Source: Oscillospiraceae bacterium (GTDB lineage Bacteria > Bacillota_A > Clostridia > Oscillospirales > Oscillospiraceae). From it: a stretch of DNA of 24,884 nucleotides. Positions 16,041 through 23,555 of this stretch are shown here, piece by piece. The stretch covers positions 1-24,884 of the forward strand of contig JAFOBK010000257.1 in assembly GCA_017381835.1 (NCBI GenBank), given 5' to 3'. Below the pieces are notes generated by a model that was not told the origin of the DNA, made no database searches, and was given only the letters and a program-made list of their open reading frames with translations. Position 1 is the first letter of the stretch, and each line of letters starts with the position of its first letter. The translations under genes were made by a program, and so were the position numbers.

Positions 16041-16997
16041 TTATGTACCTTCTTCCGCAAGTTGTTCCTCCAGGAAGTTCAGCAGGTCTGCATTCACATA
16101 AGTACCCTTAATATAGGCACCGGGGGTCTCGTCCATCGCAAACAAATAGGATTCTCCCTGATTACCGTATTTGCCCCGCTCCGCGTCAATGGTTACTGTC
16201 ATAGAAAAGCCAAACTTGATGCGGTAGTACTTCATAAAATCTGCTTTCAGAACATCCGTTGTCAGAACGTCGCCGTAAGGCTCCAGCAGTTCCATCAGTT
16301 CTTTTGCCTGATCTTCCGACAGACGGATTCTGGTATCCTCCGCCTTCAGGAAATCGCAGTAATAAACCTGCAATTCCTCGTTTACGTAGTCAGAAAAGCT
16401 GACCGCGTCCGTGGCAGGTGTTTCCAAAGCGCTCTGCAGATTTTCAAGCATCTCAAAGGAAATCCCTTCCGGCTGAGAACCCTTTACTTTTTTGATGGCC
16501 TGGCTTGGATTCAGCGGCCAGCCGGCATTTTCAAACAAACTGCTTTTGCTTAAGAAAAATACATAGCTATCATCCGCAGACAATTCAGGAATCCCCTCAT
16601 AGATGTGGATGACAGTTTCCGTTTCGCCGCCCATCATCATGACTTCCAAAGTATCGCCGGCTTTTGCGGTTGGCAGATAGGAATCCAGCACCTGCACCTG
16701 ATAGACCGTGACCAGCTCTTCTTCTGCCGGGGGAACATCCTCCGGATTCAGATACAGCTCCGTAGCGGGCATGGAGATCACCCGCCACTCACAGGTTTTG
16801 CTCATCACCTTGCCGTGGATGATATAGTCCGCGTTTTGCGCAAGTTCTTCCACACCGCTGTAATAAGGATAGTCCATAGTGGCAGTCAGCGTTTCTTTTT
16901 CTCTCACGTTCCCCTGACTTGCCTGAGAATCCTGCTTTTTGCAGGACGGAAGCGTCAGAAGCATAGCAAGAATCATAAGCGGTATCCACTTTTTCAT
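16041..16997 (-). CDS. Uncharacterised lipoprotein
   Basis: A 318-residue protein with a lipoprotein signal peptide: MKKW, a hydrophobic core ending LTLPSC, lipid-bearing Cys19, then a Lys/Gln/Ser-rich tether. Residues about 48-60 (EELAQNADYIIHGKV) resemble the start of small secreted beta-domain proteins in which an 'adiIvxGkV' strand opens the fold. The later stretch VTVYQVQVLDSYLPTAKAGD is consistent with an OB-like beta-barrel, ending about residue 160. The C-terminal half is acidic and helical with no recognised motif. GGTGG-type ribosome binding site before ATG. It is monocistronic, facing away from tldD. The 16998-17212 gap holds AT-rich stretches with possible -10 sequences but no convincing promoter pair. 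Function unknown. Confidence 0.75.
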   Translation of the reverse strand: MKKWIPLMILAMLLTLPSCKKQDSQASQGNVREKETLTATMDYPYYSGVEELAQNADYIIHGKVMSKTCEWRVISMPATELYLNPEDVPPAEEELVTVYQVQVLDSYLPTAKAGDTLEVMMMGGETETVIHIYEGIPELSADDSYVFFLSKSSLFENAGWPLNPSQAIKKVKGSQPEGISFEMLENLQSALETPATDAVSFSDYVNEELQVYYCDFLKAEDTRIRLSEDQAKELMELLEPYGDVLTTDVLKADFMKYYRIKFGFSMTVTIDAERGKYGNQGESYLFAMDETPGAYIKGTYVNADLLNFLEEQLAEEGT

Positions 16998-17212
16998 ACA
17001 ATCCCCACCTTTCTATACGCACGCTTTACCTCTTCACTTATATAGAGGGATTTTAGACTAAAAAAGTTACACATAGTATTATATTACCATACAGAACGAA
17101 CCCGGCAACCCAAAGTTGAGATTCTTTACAAAAATTCAACAAATGGGGCATAGCTTTTTCCTCCAAAGTATGGCATGATAGGGGCAGACGAAAAGAAAGG
17201 ACGGAAATAACT

Positions 17213-18607
17213 ATGGCTTTTTCCAAATTCCTGGACGCAAAGCGTCAGGATTGCAAGGCGCTGGTTTCTGAGCTGAAGAAAACCTTCGCCTATGTAAGCG
17301 TGCTGGGTGTGGATGTGAAGACCACCGCCATCCGTGTGGATCGAAACACCTCCAACATCTCCCCCGGCGCTGACACCGAATGCGGCTTCGTTGTGAAGAT
17401 GCACAACGGCACCGTATTCTGCGAGTACTCCCTGGATGACATCGGCGGTGATATCCCCGCTCTGGCTGCAAAGATCGCTGCATCCGTTGTCTATGACAGC
17501 AGCAACACCATCGCTGGCAGCATCCTGCCCGATGAACCCCTGGTGCAGTCCTTTGAGCGCCCCCACGATCTGGCGGACTACACCGAATCCCAGCTGCTGG
17601 ACTTCTGCAAAGAACAGTGCGCATGCTTACTTAGCAAGAGCGAGAACCTCCTCAACGGCATGGTGAATCTGCGGACTATGGAAGTCTCCAAGCTGTTTGT
17701 TTCCGAGAATCGGGAACTGAGCCAGAATTACAGCTGGGTCAACGGCATTATGGTGAGCATTTACCGCGAAAACGACAAGGTTGTGCAGGTCTATGAAAGC
17801 GCCAACTACCACCGTATCGCCGATGTGTTGGCAGAGCTGCCCACCAAGATGGACAAGATGCTTCACACCGCCCATTGCCTGACCCTGGCAAAGCCCATTG
17901 AGCCCGGTGTTTACGATGTGATCACCGATCCCTCCATTACCGGCCTGATTGCCCACGAGGCCTTCGGCCACGGTGTGGAAATGGATCAGTTTGTGAAGGA
18001 TCGCGCCCTGGCCAAGGAATATGTGGGTAAGTATGTAGCCTCCCCCATCTGCAATATGCGTGACGGCGCAGGCTCTACCCTCAGCGTTGCCTCCTACTTC
18101 TTCGATGATGACGGCGTGCTGGCCGGCGATACCCAGATCATCAAGGACGGCATTCTGGTCACCGGTATTTCCGACCTGGCATCCGCCACCCAGCTGGGCA
18201 CTCCCCCCACCGGCAACGGCAGAAGAGAGTCCACCCGCCGGAAGGCCTATGCCCGTATGACCAACACCTTCTTCGAAAAGGGCAGTGACAAGCTGGAGGA
18301 TATGATCGCCTCCATCGACCACGGTTATATGCTCTTCGAGACCGACAACGGCATGGAAGACCCCAAAAACTGGGCCATCCAGTGTGTCGCTCAGTACGGT
18401 ATCGAGATCAAGGACGGCAAGCTCACCGACAACTATGTGGCTCCCGTGGTCATGAGCGGCTATGTGCCGGATCTGCTGAAGTCCATCTCCATGATCTCCG
18501 ACGATTTCGTGGTCACCGGTATGGGTTCCTGCGGCAAGGGCTATAAGGAATGGGTTCGTGTCAGCGATGGCGGCCCCGCACTGAAAGTGAAGGTGAAGTT
18601 AGGATGA
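17213..18607 (+). CDS. tldD: TldD-family metalloprotease
   Basis: A 464-residue member of the TldD/PmbA family with the zinc motif HEAFGH (H248-E249-x3-H253) inside GLIAHEAFGHGVEMD. The third ligand region GSCGKGYKEWVRVSDGG lies near the C-terminus. TldD and TldE form a heterodimeric cytoplasmic protease in which TldD supplies the zinc site; in Enterobacteria it processes microcin B17 leader and degrades unfolded peptides such as CcdA. It overlaps the next gene by four bases (ATGA), implying one operon and equal stoichiometry. AAAGGA lies 11 bases before the ATG. No modified-peptide cluster is seen nearby, so a general peptide-degrading role is likely. Confidence 0.93.
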   Translation: MAFSKFLDAKRQDCKALVSELKKTFAYVSVLGVDVKTTAIRVDRNTSNISPGADTECGFVVKMHNGTVFCEYSLDDIGGDIPALAAKIAASVVYDSSNTIAGSILPDEPLVQSFERPHDLADYTESQLLDFCKEQCACLLSKSENLLNGMVNLRTMEVSKLFVSENRELSQNYSWVNGIMVSIYRENDKVVQVYESANYHRIADVLAELPTKMDKMLHTAHCLTLAKPIEPGVYDVITDPSITGLIAHEAFGHGVEMDQFVKDRALAKEYVGKYVASPICNMRDGAGSTLSVASYFFDDDGVLAGDTQIIKDGILVTGISDLASATQLGTPPTGNGRRESTRRKAYARMTNTFFEKGSDKLEDMIASIDHGYMLFETDNGMEDPKNWAIQCVAQYGIEIKDGKLTDNYVAPVVMSGYVPDLLKSISMISDDFVVTGMGSCGKGYKEWVRVSDGGPALKVKVKLG

Positions 18608-19878
18608 AAACCATCATTGCGGCTTTAAAAGCCAACCCCAGGGTCAGCGATTACAAGATCAATCTGACTGCAAAGGAAAGCTACGAGTGCTTCTATGTAA
18701 AGGGCAAGCTGGAGACTGTCCGCTGCACCGACACCTGCGATAAAATCGTGACTGTTTATGTGGATCACGGTGAATTCAAGGGTGACTCTCAGTTCTATGT
18801 CTATCCCTCCACAACCTCCGAGGAACTGTCTGAGCTGATTGAAAAGGCTGTGGAAAAGGCTTCCCTTCTTAATAATAAGATGTATACTCTGCCGGAAAAT
18901 GAAACCGGCGAGTATGAAGTGGAGAGCAATTTCTCCGCCTACACCCTCTCCGGTCTTTCCAAAGAGATCACCGAGGCAGTATTCAGCGCCAATAACCTGG
19001 AAAATGCCGATCTGAACTCTGTGGAAGTCTTCGTCAACCGTCACACCGATACTGTGTGCAACAGCCGAGGCATCCACAAGACCCAGGTGCGGTATGATGC
19101 TATGGTGGAGGCGATCCCCACCTTCAACGGCGAAGGTGAGAGCGTGGAGCTGTATCAGCAGTATAATTTCAGCGCCTTCTGTGCAGAAACCGTCAAGGAG
19201 GAAATCGCGCAGAAGCTCCGGGAAGTCAAGGCCAGAGCTTCCGCTGTGAAGCCCGACTTCTCTCTGAACTGCAAGGTGATTCTGAACAAGCAGGAACTGG
19301 GAGAACTTTTCGGCACCATCAGCTATGATCTGAATTTCTCTACCGTATACTCCCATGCCAATCTCTACCACAAGGGTGATGACATTCAGGCAGACCCCAC
19401 CGGTGACAAGATCACCATCACCATGGCAGGTTCTGTCCCCGGCAATATCCGCAGCGCGCATTTCGATGGTGACGGCATGACTCTGAAGGACACCACCATT
19501 GTAAAGGATGGCAAGGCCGTGGCTTACTACGGTGCCAACCGTTTCGGTCAGTATCTGGAAGAGGTGCCCACCGGTAATCTGCGCTGCATCCAGGTGGCAC
19601 CCGGCAGCGCCTGCGCAAAGTGCCTGACCGCCGCTCCTTATCTGGAGGTGCTCAGCATGTCCGGTCTGCAGGTGGATCCTTTCAATGATTACATCGGCGG
19701 CGAAATTCGTCTGGCTTACTACTGCGACGGTGAGAAGACTATGCCTGTCACTGGCATTTCCATTACCGGCAGCTTAAAGCAGGTTCTGTCCTCCATTCGG
19801 CTGTCTACAGAGATTGCCGCTGAGGACGGCTACACCGGCCCCGCCAAGGCAATCCTGCAGGATATGAAGATCTTCTAA
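18604..19878 (+). CDS. tldE: TldE/PmbA-family protein, non-metal partner of TldD
   Basis: About 424 residues. Similar in fold to TldD but without an HExxxH motif, as expected for TldE/PmbA. Typical stretches are VFVNRHTDTVCNSRGIHKTQ, ending with a C-terminal GGEIRLAYYCDGEK segment and VTGISITGSLKQVLSSI, which align with PmbA endings. The ATG at 18604 overlaps the tldD stop in ATGA. Longer readings that begin inside tldD add a non-conserved, Arg-rich N-terminus and are rejected. With TldD it forms a chamber that limits cleavage to unfolded peptides. A strong terminator follows directly. Confidence 0.9.
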   Translation: MKTIIAALKANPRVSDYKINLTAKESYECFYVKGKLETVRCTDTCDKIVTVYVDHGEFKGDSQFYVYPSTTSEELSELIEKAVEKASLLNNKMYTLPENETGEYEVESNFSAYTLSGLSKEITEAVFSANNLENADLNSVEVFVNRHTDTVCNSRGIHKTQVRYDAMVEAIPTFNGEGESVELYQQYNFSAFCAETVKEEIAQKLREVKARASAVKPDFSLNCKVILNKQELGELFGTISYDLNFSTVYSHANLYHKGDDIQADPTGDKITITMAGSVPGNIRSAHFDGDGMTLKDTTIVKDGKAVAYYGANRFGQYLEEVPTGNLRCIQVAPGSACAKCLTAAPYLEVLSMSGLQVDPFNDYIGGEIRLAYYCDGEKTMPVTGISITGSLKQVLSSIRLSTEIAAEDGYTGPAKAILQDMKIF

Positions 19879-19884
19879 AAAAGA

Positions 19885-19918
19885 AAGCCCCCTTGTTCCA
19901 GACAAGGGGGCTTGTTTT
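19885..19918. terminator. Bidirectional intrinsic terminator after tldE
   Basis: AAGCCCCCTTGT (19885-19896), loop of five, ACAAGGGGGCTT (19902-19913), then GTTTTAT. A-rich sequence before the stem gives a T-run for the minus-strand gene as well. It separates tldE from the convergent BNR-repeat gene. Confidence 0.92.
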
Positions 19919-19923
19919 ATTCT

Positions 19924-21000
19924 TTATTCTCTTACCAGGCGCACATAGCGGATACCGTTGACACCGCCCTGCTGATACCACAGCGTTACCAGCAGGCTGT
20001 CATCGGGCAGCACTGCCACAGAGGGTTCACCAAAGGAGAAATCCGTCCACTGGCTGAAATCGCCGCTGGTACCGGACTTGGTAGCAATTTCTGCTGCCCA
20101 AACCGGCTCATTTTCCAGCACTTCCACTTCCGTGCCGTTAAATGTTTCCATTGCCAGCCAGACACCGACTGTGCCTTCCTTGCGCTGGTTATAGGCAATC
20201 AGAACACTGCCATCCTTCCATGCCGCAATACCGGTACTCTGTCCCCGGAAGGGCTGGACAAACGGACCTGCAAAGGTAGCGCCGTCATCATCAGACAGCA
20301 GATACTGGGTAGACTTTTCCGGAACGGCAGTCTGCCAGGTAGATACAAAGAGCCGGCCATCGGTCAGGCGGGTGATCCAAGCTTCGCCATACTGGCAAGG
20401 GCCTTCTGCCTGGGCAAACTTGGCAGCAGAGAAGGTCTTGCCGCCATCTATACTTCTCAGGATTCCCATGCAGTTGATATCCACCTCTTCCTTCTTATCA
20501 ATGGTGGGATAGGGAGAGTAGATCATAGTCAGCTTGCCGCCGTCTTCCGCCAGCATGCCGCCAGGCTGCTCCGCAGAGCCATAGAACGGTACATCCACTT
20601 CTGTTGGCAAGGGGAAATCATGGCCATCGGCGGAAAGGGAATAGACCAATTTGTTTTCTTTCATGCCAGCAGCTTCATCGGACCAGAAAGCTTCTCCGGG
20701 GCAGGCAATCTCCCAGGCCTTGCCCGCCAGGCACACCTGGCCATCGCCTGCGCCACGCAAGGAAGCAAAGATAGATTTCTTGCCCTCCAGCGCCGGCCAT
20801 ACGGGCTTTGCTTCTGTCCATTCCACGCCATCTTTGGAGTAAGCAATCATAGGCACAAAGTCATTAGCGCCGCCCTTGGAGTTGATCATAAAGGCGCAAG
20901 CCAGGCTTCCGTCAGCCAATACTGCGCAGCGGGGGCCACTGGTACAAGCGTTTTCTTTTGTTGTGGCAAAAACATCGCCTTCAGCAATTTTACGGAACAT
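19924..21000 (-). CDS. Sialidase-like BNR/Asp-box repeat protein, cytoplasmic
   Basis: A 358-residue protein predicted to be a six-bladed beta-propeller of the sialidase/neuraminidase superfamily. Asp-box motifs: SIDGGKTF (183-190), SDDDGATF (236-243) and a degenerate SKDGVEW (55-61). No signal peptide or membrane segment is present, so it acts inside the cell, unlike secreted sialidases. The catalytic Arg triad and Tyr/Glu pair of true sialidases cannot be confirmed; a candidate Arg occurs in SGPRCAV near the N-terminus. GGTGG lies about eight bases before ATG. It stands alone, convergent with tldE and with no sugar genes next to it. It could be an intracellular glycosidase or a non-catalytic propeller. 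Confidence 0.75.
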   Translation of the reverse strand: MFRKIAEGDVFATTKENACTSGPRCAVLADGSLACAFMINSKGGANDFVPMIAYSKDGVEWTEAKPVWPALEGKKSIFASLRGAGDGQVCLAGKAWEIACPGEAFWSDEAAGMKENKLVYSLSADGHDFPLPTEVDVPFYGSAEQPGGMLAEDGGKLTMIYSPYPTIDKKEEVDINCMGILRSIDGGKTFSAAKFAQAEGPCQYGEAWITRLTDGRLFVSTWQTAVPEKSTQYLLSDDDGATFAGPFVQPFRGQSTGIAAWKDGSVLIAYNQRKEGTVGVWLAMETFNGTEVEVLENEPVWAAEIATKSGTSGDFSQWTDFSFGEPSVAVLPDDSLLVTLWYQQGGVNGIRYVRLVRE

Positions 21001-21195
21001 AGAAATCCACCTTCCTTTTTATTTCTACTTACAGTAAAGCAGAAAGTTGTGAGAAAAGCAATGACCACGGGAAGGAAATTTTCATCTGATCACATATCGC
21101 AACGGCAGATTATGCAGTTGCTTGTCACCGTCAGGCAAAGTAGCATCTATTTCCTTACAGCATTCTTGCTTCTTCGGTATATTCTTTCTGCTTAA

Positions 21196-21330
21196 TGGAC
21201 GATATAGGACTCGATTTGCATTTTCCCCTTCACAGGAAAGAAAATATTTGTAGCCACCAGTTTTTGAACTGGTGGCAGCAAGGCTCCACCGGAGCCTTGC
21301 ATTGAAATGGGTTCAAGCCCTATAAGTCCA
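21196..21330. repeat. Small element bounded by inverted copies of the tRNA-Val 3' end
   Basis: The left end, 21196-21214, is an exact 19-base copy of the tRNA-Val 3' part at 21375-21393, same orientation. The right end, about 21307-21330, is an inverted imperfect copy: T-arm ATGGG-TTCAAGC-CCTAT and then AAGTCC. Between them are two perfect 10-bp hairpins: GCCACCAGTT/AACTGGTGGC (21253-21276) and GCAAGGCTCC/GGAGCCTTGC (21278-21300). No ORF is present. This looks like a non-coding inverted-repeat element or a tRNA-associated remnant of integration. The remaining 21001-21195 stretch holds nothing I can support beyond the upstream region of the BNR gene. Confidence 0.6.
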
Positions 21331-21332
21331 CT

Positions 21333-21365
21333 AAAAAGAAAAGACCACTCGTTAGAGTGGTCTTT
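21333..21365 (-). terminator. Intrinsic terminator of tRNA-Val
   Basis: Arms AAAGACCACTC (21340-21350) and GAGTGGTCTTT (21355-21365) with loop GTTA. On the minus strand the stem is followed by TCTTTTTAG. A T-run also follows on the plus strand, so it can work both ways. It begins seven bases after the encoded CCA. Confidence 0.9.
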
Positions 21366-21371
21366 CTTTTT

Positions 21372-21448
21372 TGGTGGACGATATAGGACTCGAACCTATG
21401 ACCTTCCGCACGTCAAGCGGATGCTCTAGCCAGCTGAGCTAATCGTCC
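21372..21448 (-). tRNA. tRNA-Val (anticodon GAC), CCA encoded
   Basis: A 77-base cloverleaf on the minus strand: acceptor GGACGAT/ATCGTCC, D-stem GCTC/GAGC, anticodon stem TCCGC/GCGGA around the loop TTGACGT, so the anticodon is GAC (reads GUC and GUU), a five-base variable region AGGTC, T-stem ATAGG/CCTAT with loop TTCGAGT, discriminator A and CCA. All stems pair fully. It has its own consensus promoter and terminator. Copies of its 3' end lie directly downstream. Confidence 0.96.
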
Positions 21449-21461
21449 AGGCGCATGATGG

Positions 21462-21490
21462 ATTATACACAAGGATATCCTATTTGTCAA
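21462..21490 (-). promoter_or_regulatory. Consensus sigma-A promoter of tRNA-Val
   Basis: On the minus strand, TTGACA (21485-21490), a spacer of exactly 17 bases, and TATAAT (21462-21467). Both hexamers match consensus perfectly, as expected for a strongly expressed stable RNA. The predicted start near 21455 leaves a short 5' leader for RNase P removal. Confidence 0.95.
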
Positions 21491-21510
21491 CCCTTTTTTC
21501 AAAATTTTTC

Positions 21511-21546
21511 AAAAAATGTTGGGGAGGGTTCTAACCCTCCCCTAAC
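21511..21546 (-). terminator. Intrinsic terminator of the ECF S-component gene
   Basis: GGGGAGGG (21521-21528) pairs with CCCTCCCC (21535-21542) around TTCTAA. On the minus strand the stem is followed by AACATTTTTTG, giving a six-T run. It lies just downstream of the stop codon and separates this gene from the tRNA promoter. Confidence 0.88.
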
Positions 21547-21549
21547 ACA

Positions 21550-22359
21550 TCAAATCTTAGGCATCAGATTGCTGCGCTTCATAGCTCTGCGCAGGGCCAT
21601 ATACAGCACCGTTGCTGCAACCACAGCCACCACTGCATTCACAGAGGTAGTCATTGCGCCAATTTTAGCCCAAATGCTGGCCGCCTCCTGGGGTACACCC
21701 AGGATATACATCTTATAGAAGTAGCCTACCAGGGGATCTGCAATAATATTAAAGCCCATACCTGCCGCGCAGCTGATAGCTGTTGCCGCTGTCAGAGGAA
21801 CTTTTCTGTTTTCCTTATCCTGGCTGATCTTAAAGATCTTGTGTGCCACAAAGCCGGTGATCAGGCCGATGCACAGCTTCAGCAGGAAAGTCTTGGGTGC
21901 GGAAGTCACATAAGCCGTGGTCAGGTCCGCGATGGTCATACCCACTGCACCGGCCATGCCGCCCCAAAGGCCGCCTAAAAACAGCGCCGCCAGCACACAG
22001 AACACATTGCCCAGGTGAAATGCTGTTTTCTCCATGCCCACGGGAATGTCGATCTTACAATAAGTAAAGCCGATGTAGCAAAGCGCCGCAAACAGAGCTG
22101 CCATAGAGAGGGTTCTGACATCGGTTTTCTTTTTCTCAGGCACAGATGCCACAATGGGAATCACAATACCCACCAGGGTCATGATCAGACCCAGCGCGAA
22201 GGAAACCTTATTGCTTGCTTCCGCATTTTCTGCCAAAGCGCCGCTGCGGGTAACAACCGTTACAATCACACCCAGCACAAGCAACGTCAGACCGGCACCG
22301 ACAGCGATCCACTTTTTCTTGTTAGCGCGGATCTGCGCTTCTCCATTCTTTTTATTCAC
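21550..22359 (-). CDS. ECF-transporter substrate-binding (S) component
   Basis: A 269-residue integral membrane protein. The N-terminal 90 residues carry a basic tail and two hydrophobic segments separated by a small Ala/Glu loop. The core, from about residue 92 (RTLSMAALFAALCYIGF), has the S-component pattern: a short first helix, FHLGNVFCVLAALFLGGLWGGMAGAVGMTIADL, and a later SVNAVVAVVAATVLYMALRRAMK helix. In such families the 'AxLFxA' and 'G-N-x(n)-LGxxxGxxxGxxGxxxxDL' elements mark vitamin or cofactor transporters. No EcfA or EcfT gene is nearby, so it probably uses a shared energising module. The vitamin is not identifiable. GGAGGG precedes the start, and a palindrome overlaps its promoter. 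Confidence 0.82.
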   Translation of the reverse strand: MNKKNGEAQIRANKKKWIAVGAGLTLLVLGVIVTVVTRSGALAENAEASNKVSFALGLIMTLVGIVIPIVASVPEKKKTDVRTLSMAALFAALCYIGFTYCKIDIPVGMEKTAFHLGNVFCVLAALFLGGLWGGMAGAVGMTIADLTTAYVTSAPKTFLLKLCIGLITGFVAHKIFKISQDKENRKVPLTAATAISCAAGMGFNIIADPLVGYFYKMYILGVPQEAASIWAKIGAMTTSVNAVVAVVAATVLYMALRRAMKRSNLMPKI

Positions 22360-22389
22360 TACGGATCCCTCCTGTCAATTTCTGTTTGT

Positions 22390-22426
22390 ACTATACCACA
22401 AACTGGCAATAAATAAAGTGCCAATT
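22390..22426 (-). promoter_or_regulatory. Extended -10 promoter with overlapping palindromic operator candidate
   Basis: On the minus strand TGG-TATAGT (-10 at 22390-22395, TG one base before) forms an extended -10; no good -35 is present. Directly upstream lies AACTGGCA (22401-22408), ten bases, TGCCAATT (22419-22426), a 7-of-8 inverted repeat covering the -35 region. Another CCAGTT half occurs at 22445-22450. This is the layout of a repressor site controlling the transporter, perhaps by its vitamin. No known riboswitch fold is seen. Confidence 0.5.
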
Positions 22427-22479
22427 TTCTTTCATATTTAAAGGCCAGTTTTCTATTCCCAATTGTTTGGAAGTTATGG

Positions 22480-22509
22480 TTTACAGATACCCCTTTCATA
22501 TGATATGAT
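22480..22509 (+). promoter_or_regulatory. Promoter of the exonuclease-PH-exported protein unit
   Basis: TTTACA (22480-22485), an 18-base spacer and TATGAT (22504-22509), each five of six consensus bases. Transcription would begin near 22516, about 30 bases before the ATG at 22546. It is divergent from the ECF gene promoter about 100 bases away. Confidence 0.55.
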
Positions 22510-22545
22510 AGACAAAAGTATGTGCAAATCGAGGTTTTGTATATC

Positions 22546-23538
22546 ATGGACTATATTGTTCTGGATATGGAATGGAATCAGCCCTGGCCCGGCTCCCCTT
22601 CTTCCAAGAAGGTGCTGCCCGTGCAGATCCGGGGTGAGATCCTGCAGATCGGTGCGGTGCGTGTTACTGAGGATCAGCAGGTAGCCGATGAATTCCAGGT
22701 TTTAATTAAACCCAAATATTATAAGCGCTTAAACCGCCGTGTCAGCAAGCTCACCGGCATTAAGGAAACTGACCTACGGGATCGCGGTGTTCCCATGACC
22801 GATGCCATCGCGGATTTCCGGGCATGGTGCGGTGAGGATGTGATCTTCCTGACCTGGGGTTTTGACGATATTACCATCCTGCGGGAAAATCTTCAGCTTT
22901 ACGGCCTGGAGGATCACTGGGTCAACCGCTGGTACAACGCCCAGATGATCTTCAATGCCCAGACCGACGGCTCCAATGCCCAGAAGGCCCTGAAGACCGC
23001 TATGGAGATTTTCGAAATCGAGCCTTCCCGTCCTGCCCATGATGCTTTGGGCGATGCTTACCACACGGCGCTGATCTGCGCACGGCTGGATCTTAAGAAA
23101 GGCACCAGAGAATATGAAGAAGCCCTGAAGAGCCATGTGAACGGCTTCCACGGCGCAGAGCTTCCTGGTTGCATCAGCCGCAAGGTATTCTATGACTATG
23201 CCGACAAAAAGGCTGCTCTCAGCGCTATGAGCGGCAAAGAAAATATCTGCCCCACCTGCGGCAGACAAATGGAAGGTACCCGCTGGTTCTCCCAGCCCGG
23301 CAAGCGCTATATGGACCTGGCAACCTGCCCGGAGTGCGGTAAGTTCCTGATCCGTGTCCGTCTTTCCGAGCAGCCCGACGGCACCATCCGGGTCAGCCGT
23401 CTGACCTATGAAGCCACCTCTGAAGCTGCCGAAGCCTACGCAAGAAGAGCAGACAAGGCAGAACCGGAAGTTCGCCGCCCCAGTGGTGCCCAGCAGCGCC
23501 GCCGTAGACGCAGCCGGCTGCCGGAAAAGAAGGACTAA
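22546..23538 (+). CDS. DEDDh 3'-5' exonuclease with C-terminal zinc ribbon
   Basis: About 330 residues. The exonuclease domain (about 1-185) begins MDYIVLDMEWNQ, giving the DxE pair (Asp7, Glu9). A middle strand with FLTWGFDD supplies the next acidic residue. HDALGDAYHT gives His165 and Asp170, completing DEDDh as in RNase T and the DNA polymerase III epsilon fold. A zinc-ribbon-like module follows: CPTC (C235, C238) and CPEC (C261, C264), then an Arg-rich tail PSGAQQRRRRRSRLPEKKD that could bind nucleic acid. The start is ATG at 22546, with a GAGG placed rather far upstream; a GTG 24 bases earlier would add residues not expected in the family. First of three close genes on this strand. Substrate, DNA or RNA, is unknown. 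Confidence 0.85.
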   Translation: MDYIVLDMEWNQPWPGSPSSKKVLPVQIRGEILQIGAVRVTEDQQVADEFQVLIKPKYYKRLNRRVSKLTGIKETDLRDRGVPMTDAIADFRAWCGEDVIFLTWGFDDITILRENLQLYGLEDHWVNRWYNAQMIFNAQTDGSNAQKALKTAMEIFEIEPSRPAHDALGDAYHTALICARLDLKKGTREYEEALKSHVNGFHGAELPGCISRKVFYDYADKKAALSAMSGKENICPTCGRQMEGTRWFSQPGKRYMDLATCPECGKFLIRVRLSEQPDGTIRVSRLTYEATSEAAEAYARRADKAEPEVRRPSGAQQRRRRRSRLPEKKD

Positions 23539-23555
23539 GAGAAAGGGGATCTATC

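Noticed and set aside
16998..17212. Promoters for tldD and the lipoprotein gene
   Set aside because: TATAAT-like sequences exist on both strands (for example minus 17078-17083) but none has an acceptable -35 at 16-18 bases, so no specific site is listed.
21196..21448. Active integrative element at tRNA-Val
   Set aside because: The repeated tRNA ends are only about 180 bases apart and no integrase, relaxase or cargo gene lies in the window. At most a remnant or a non-autonomous repeat is supported.
22401..22426. Sigma-54 promoter (TGGCAC...TTGC) upstream of the ECF gene
   Set aside because: The distance between the GG and GC elements is 13 rather than 10 bases on the minus strand, and an extended -10 for sigma-A lies directly downstream.
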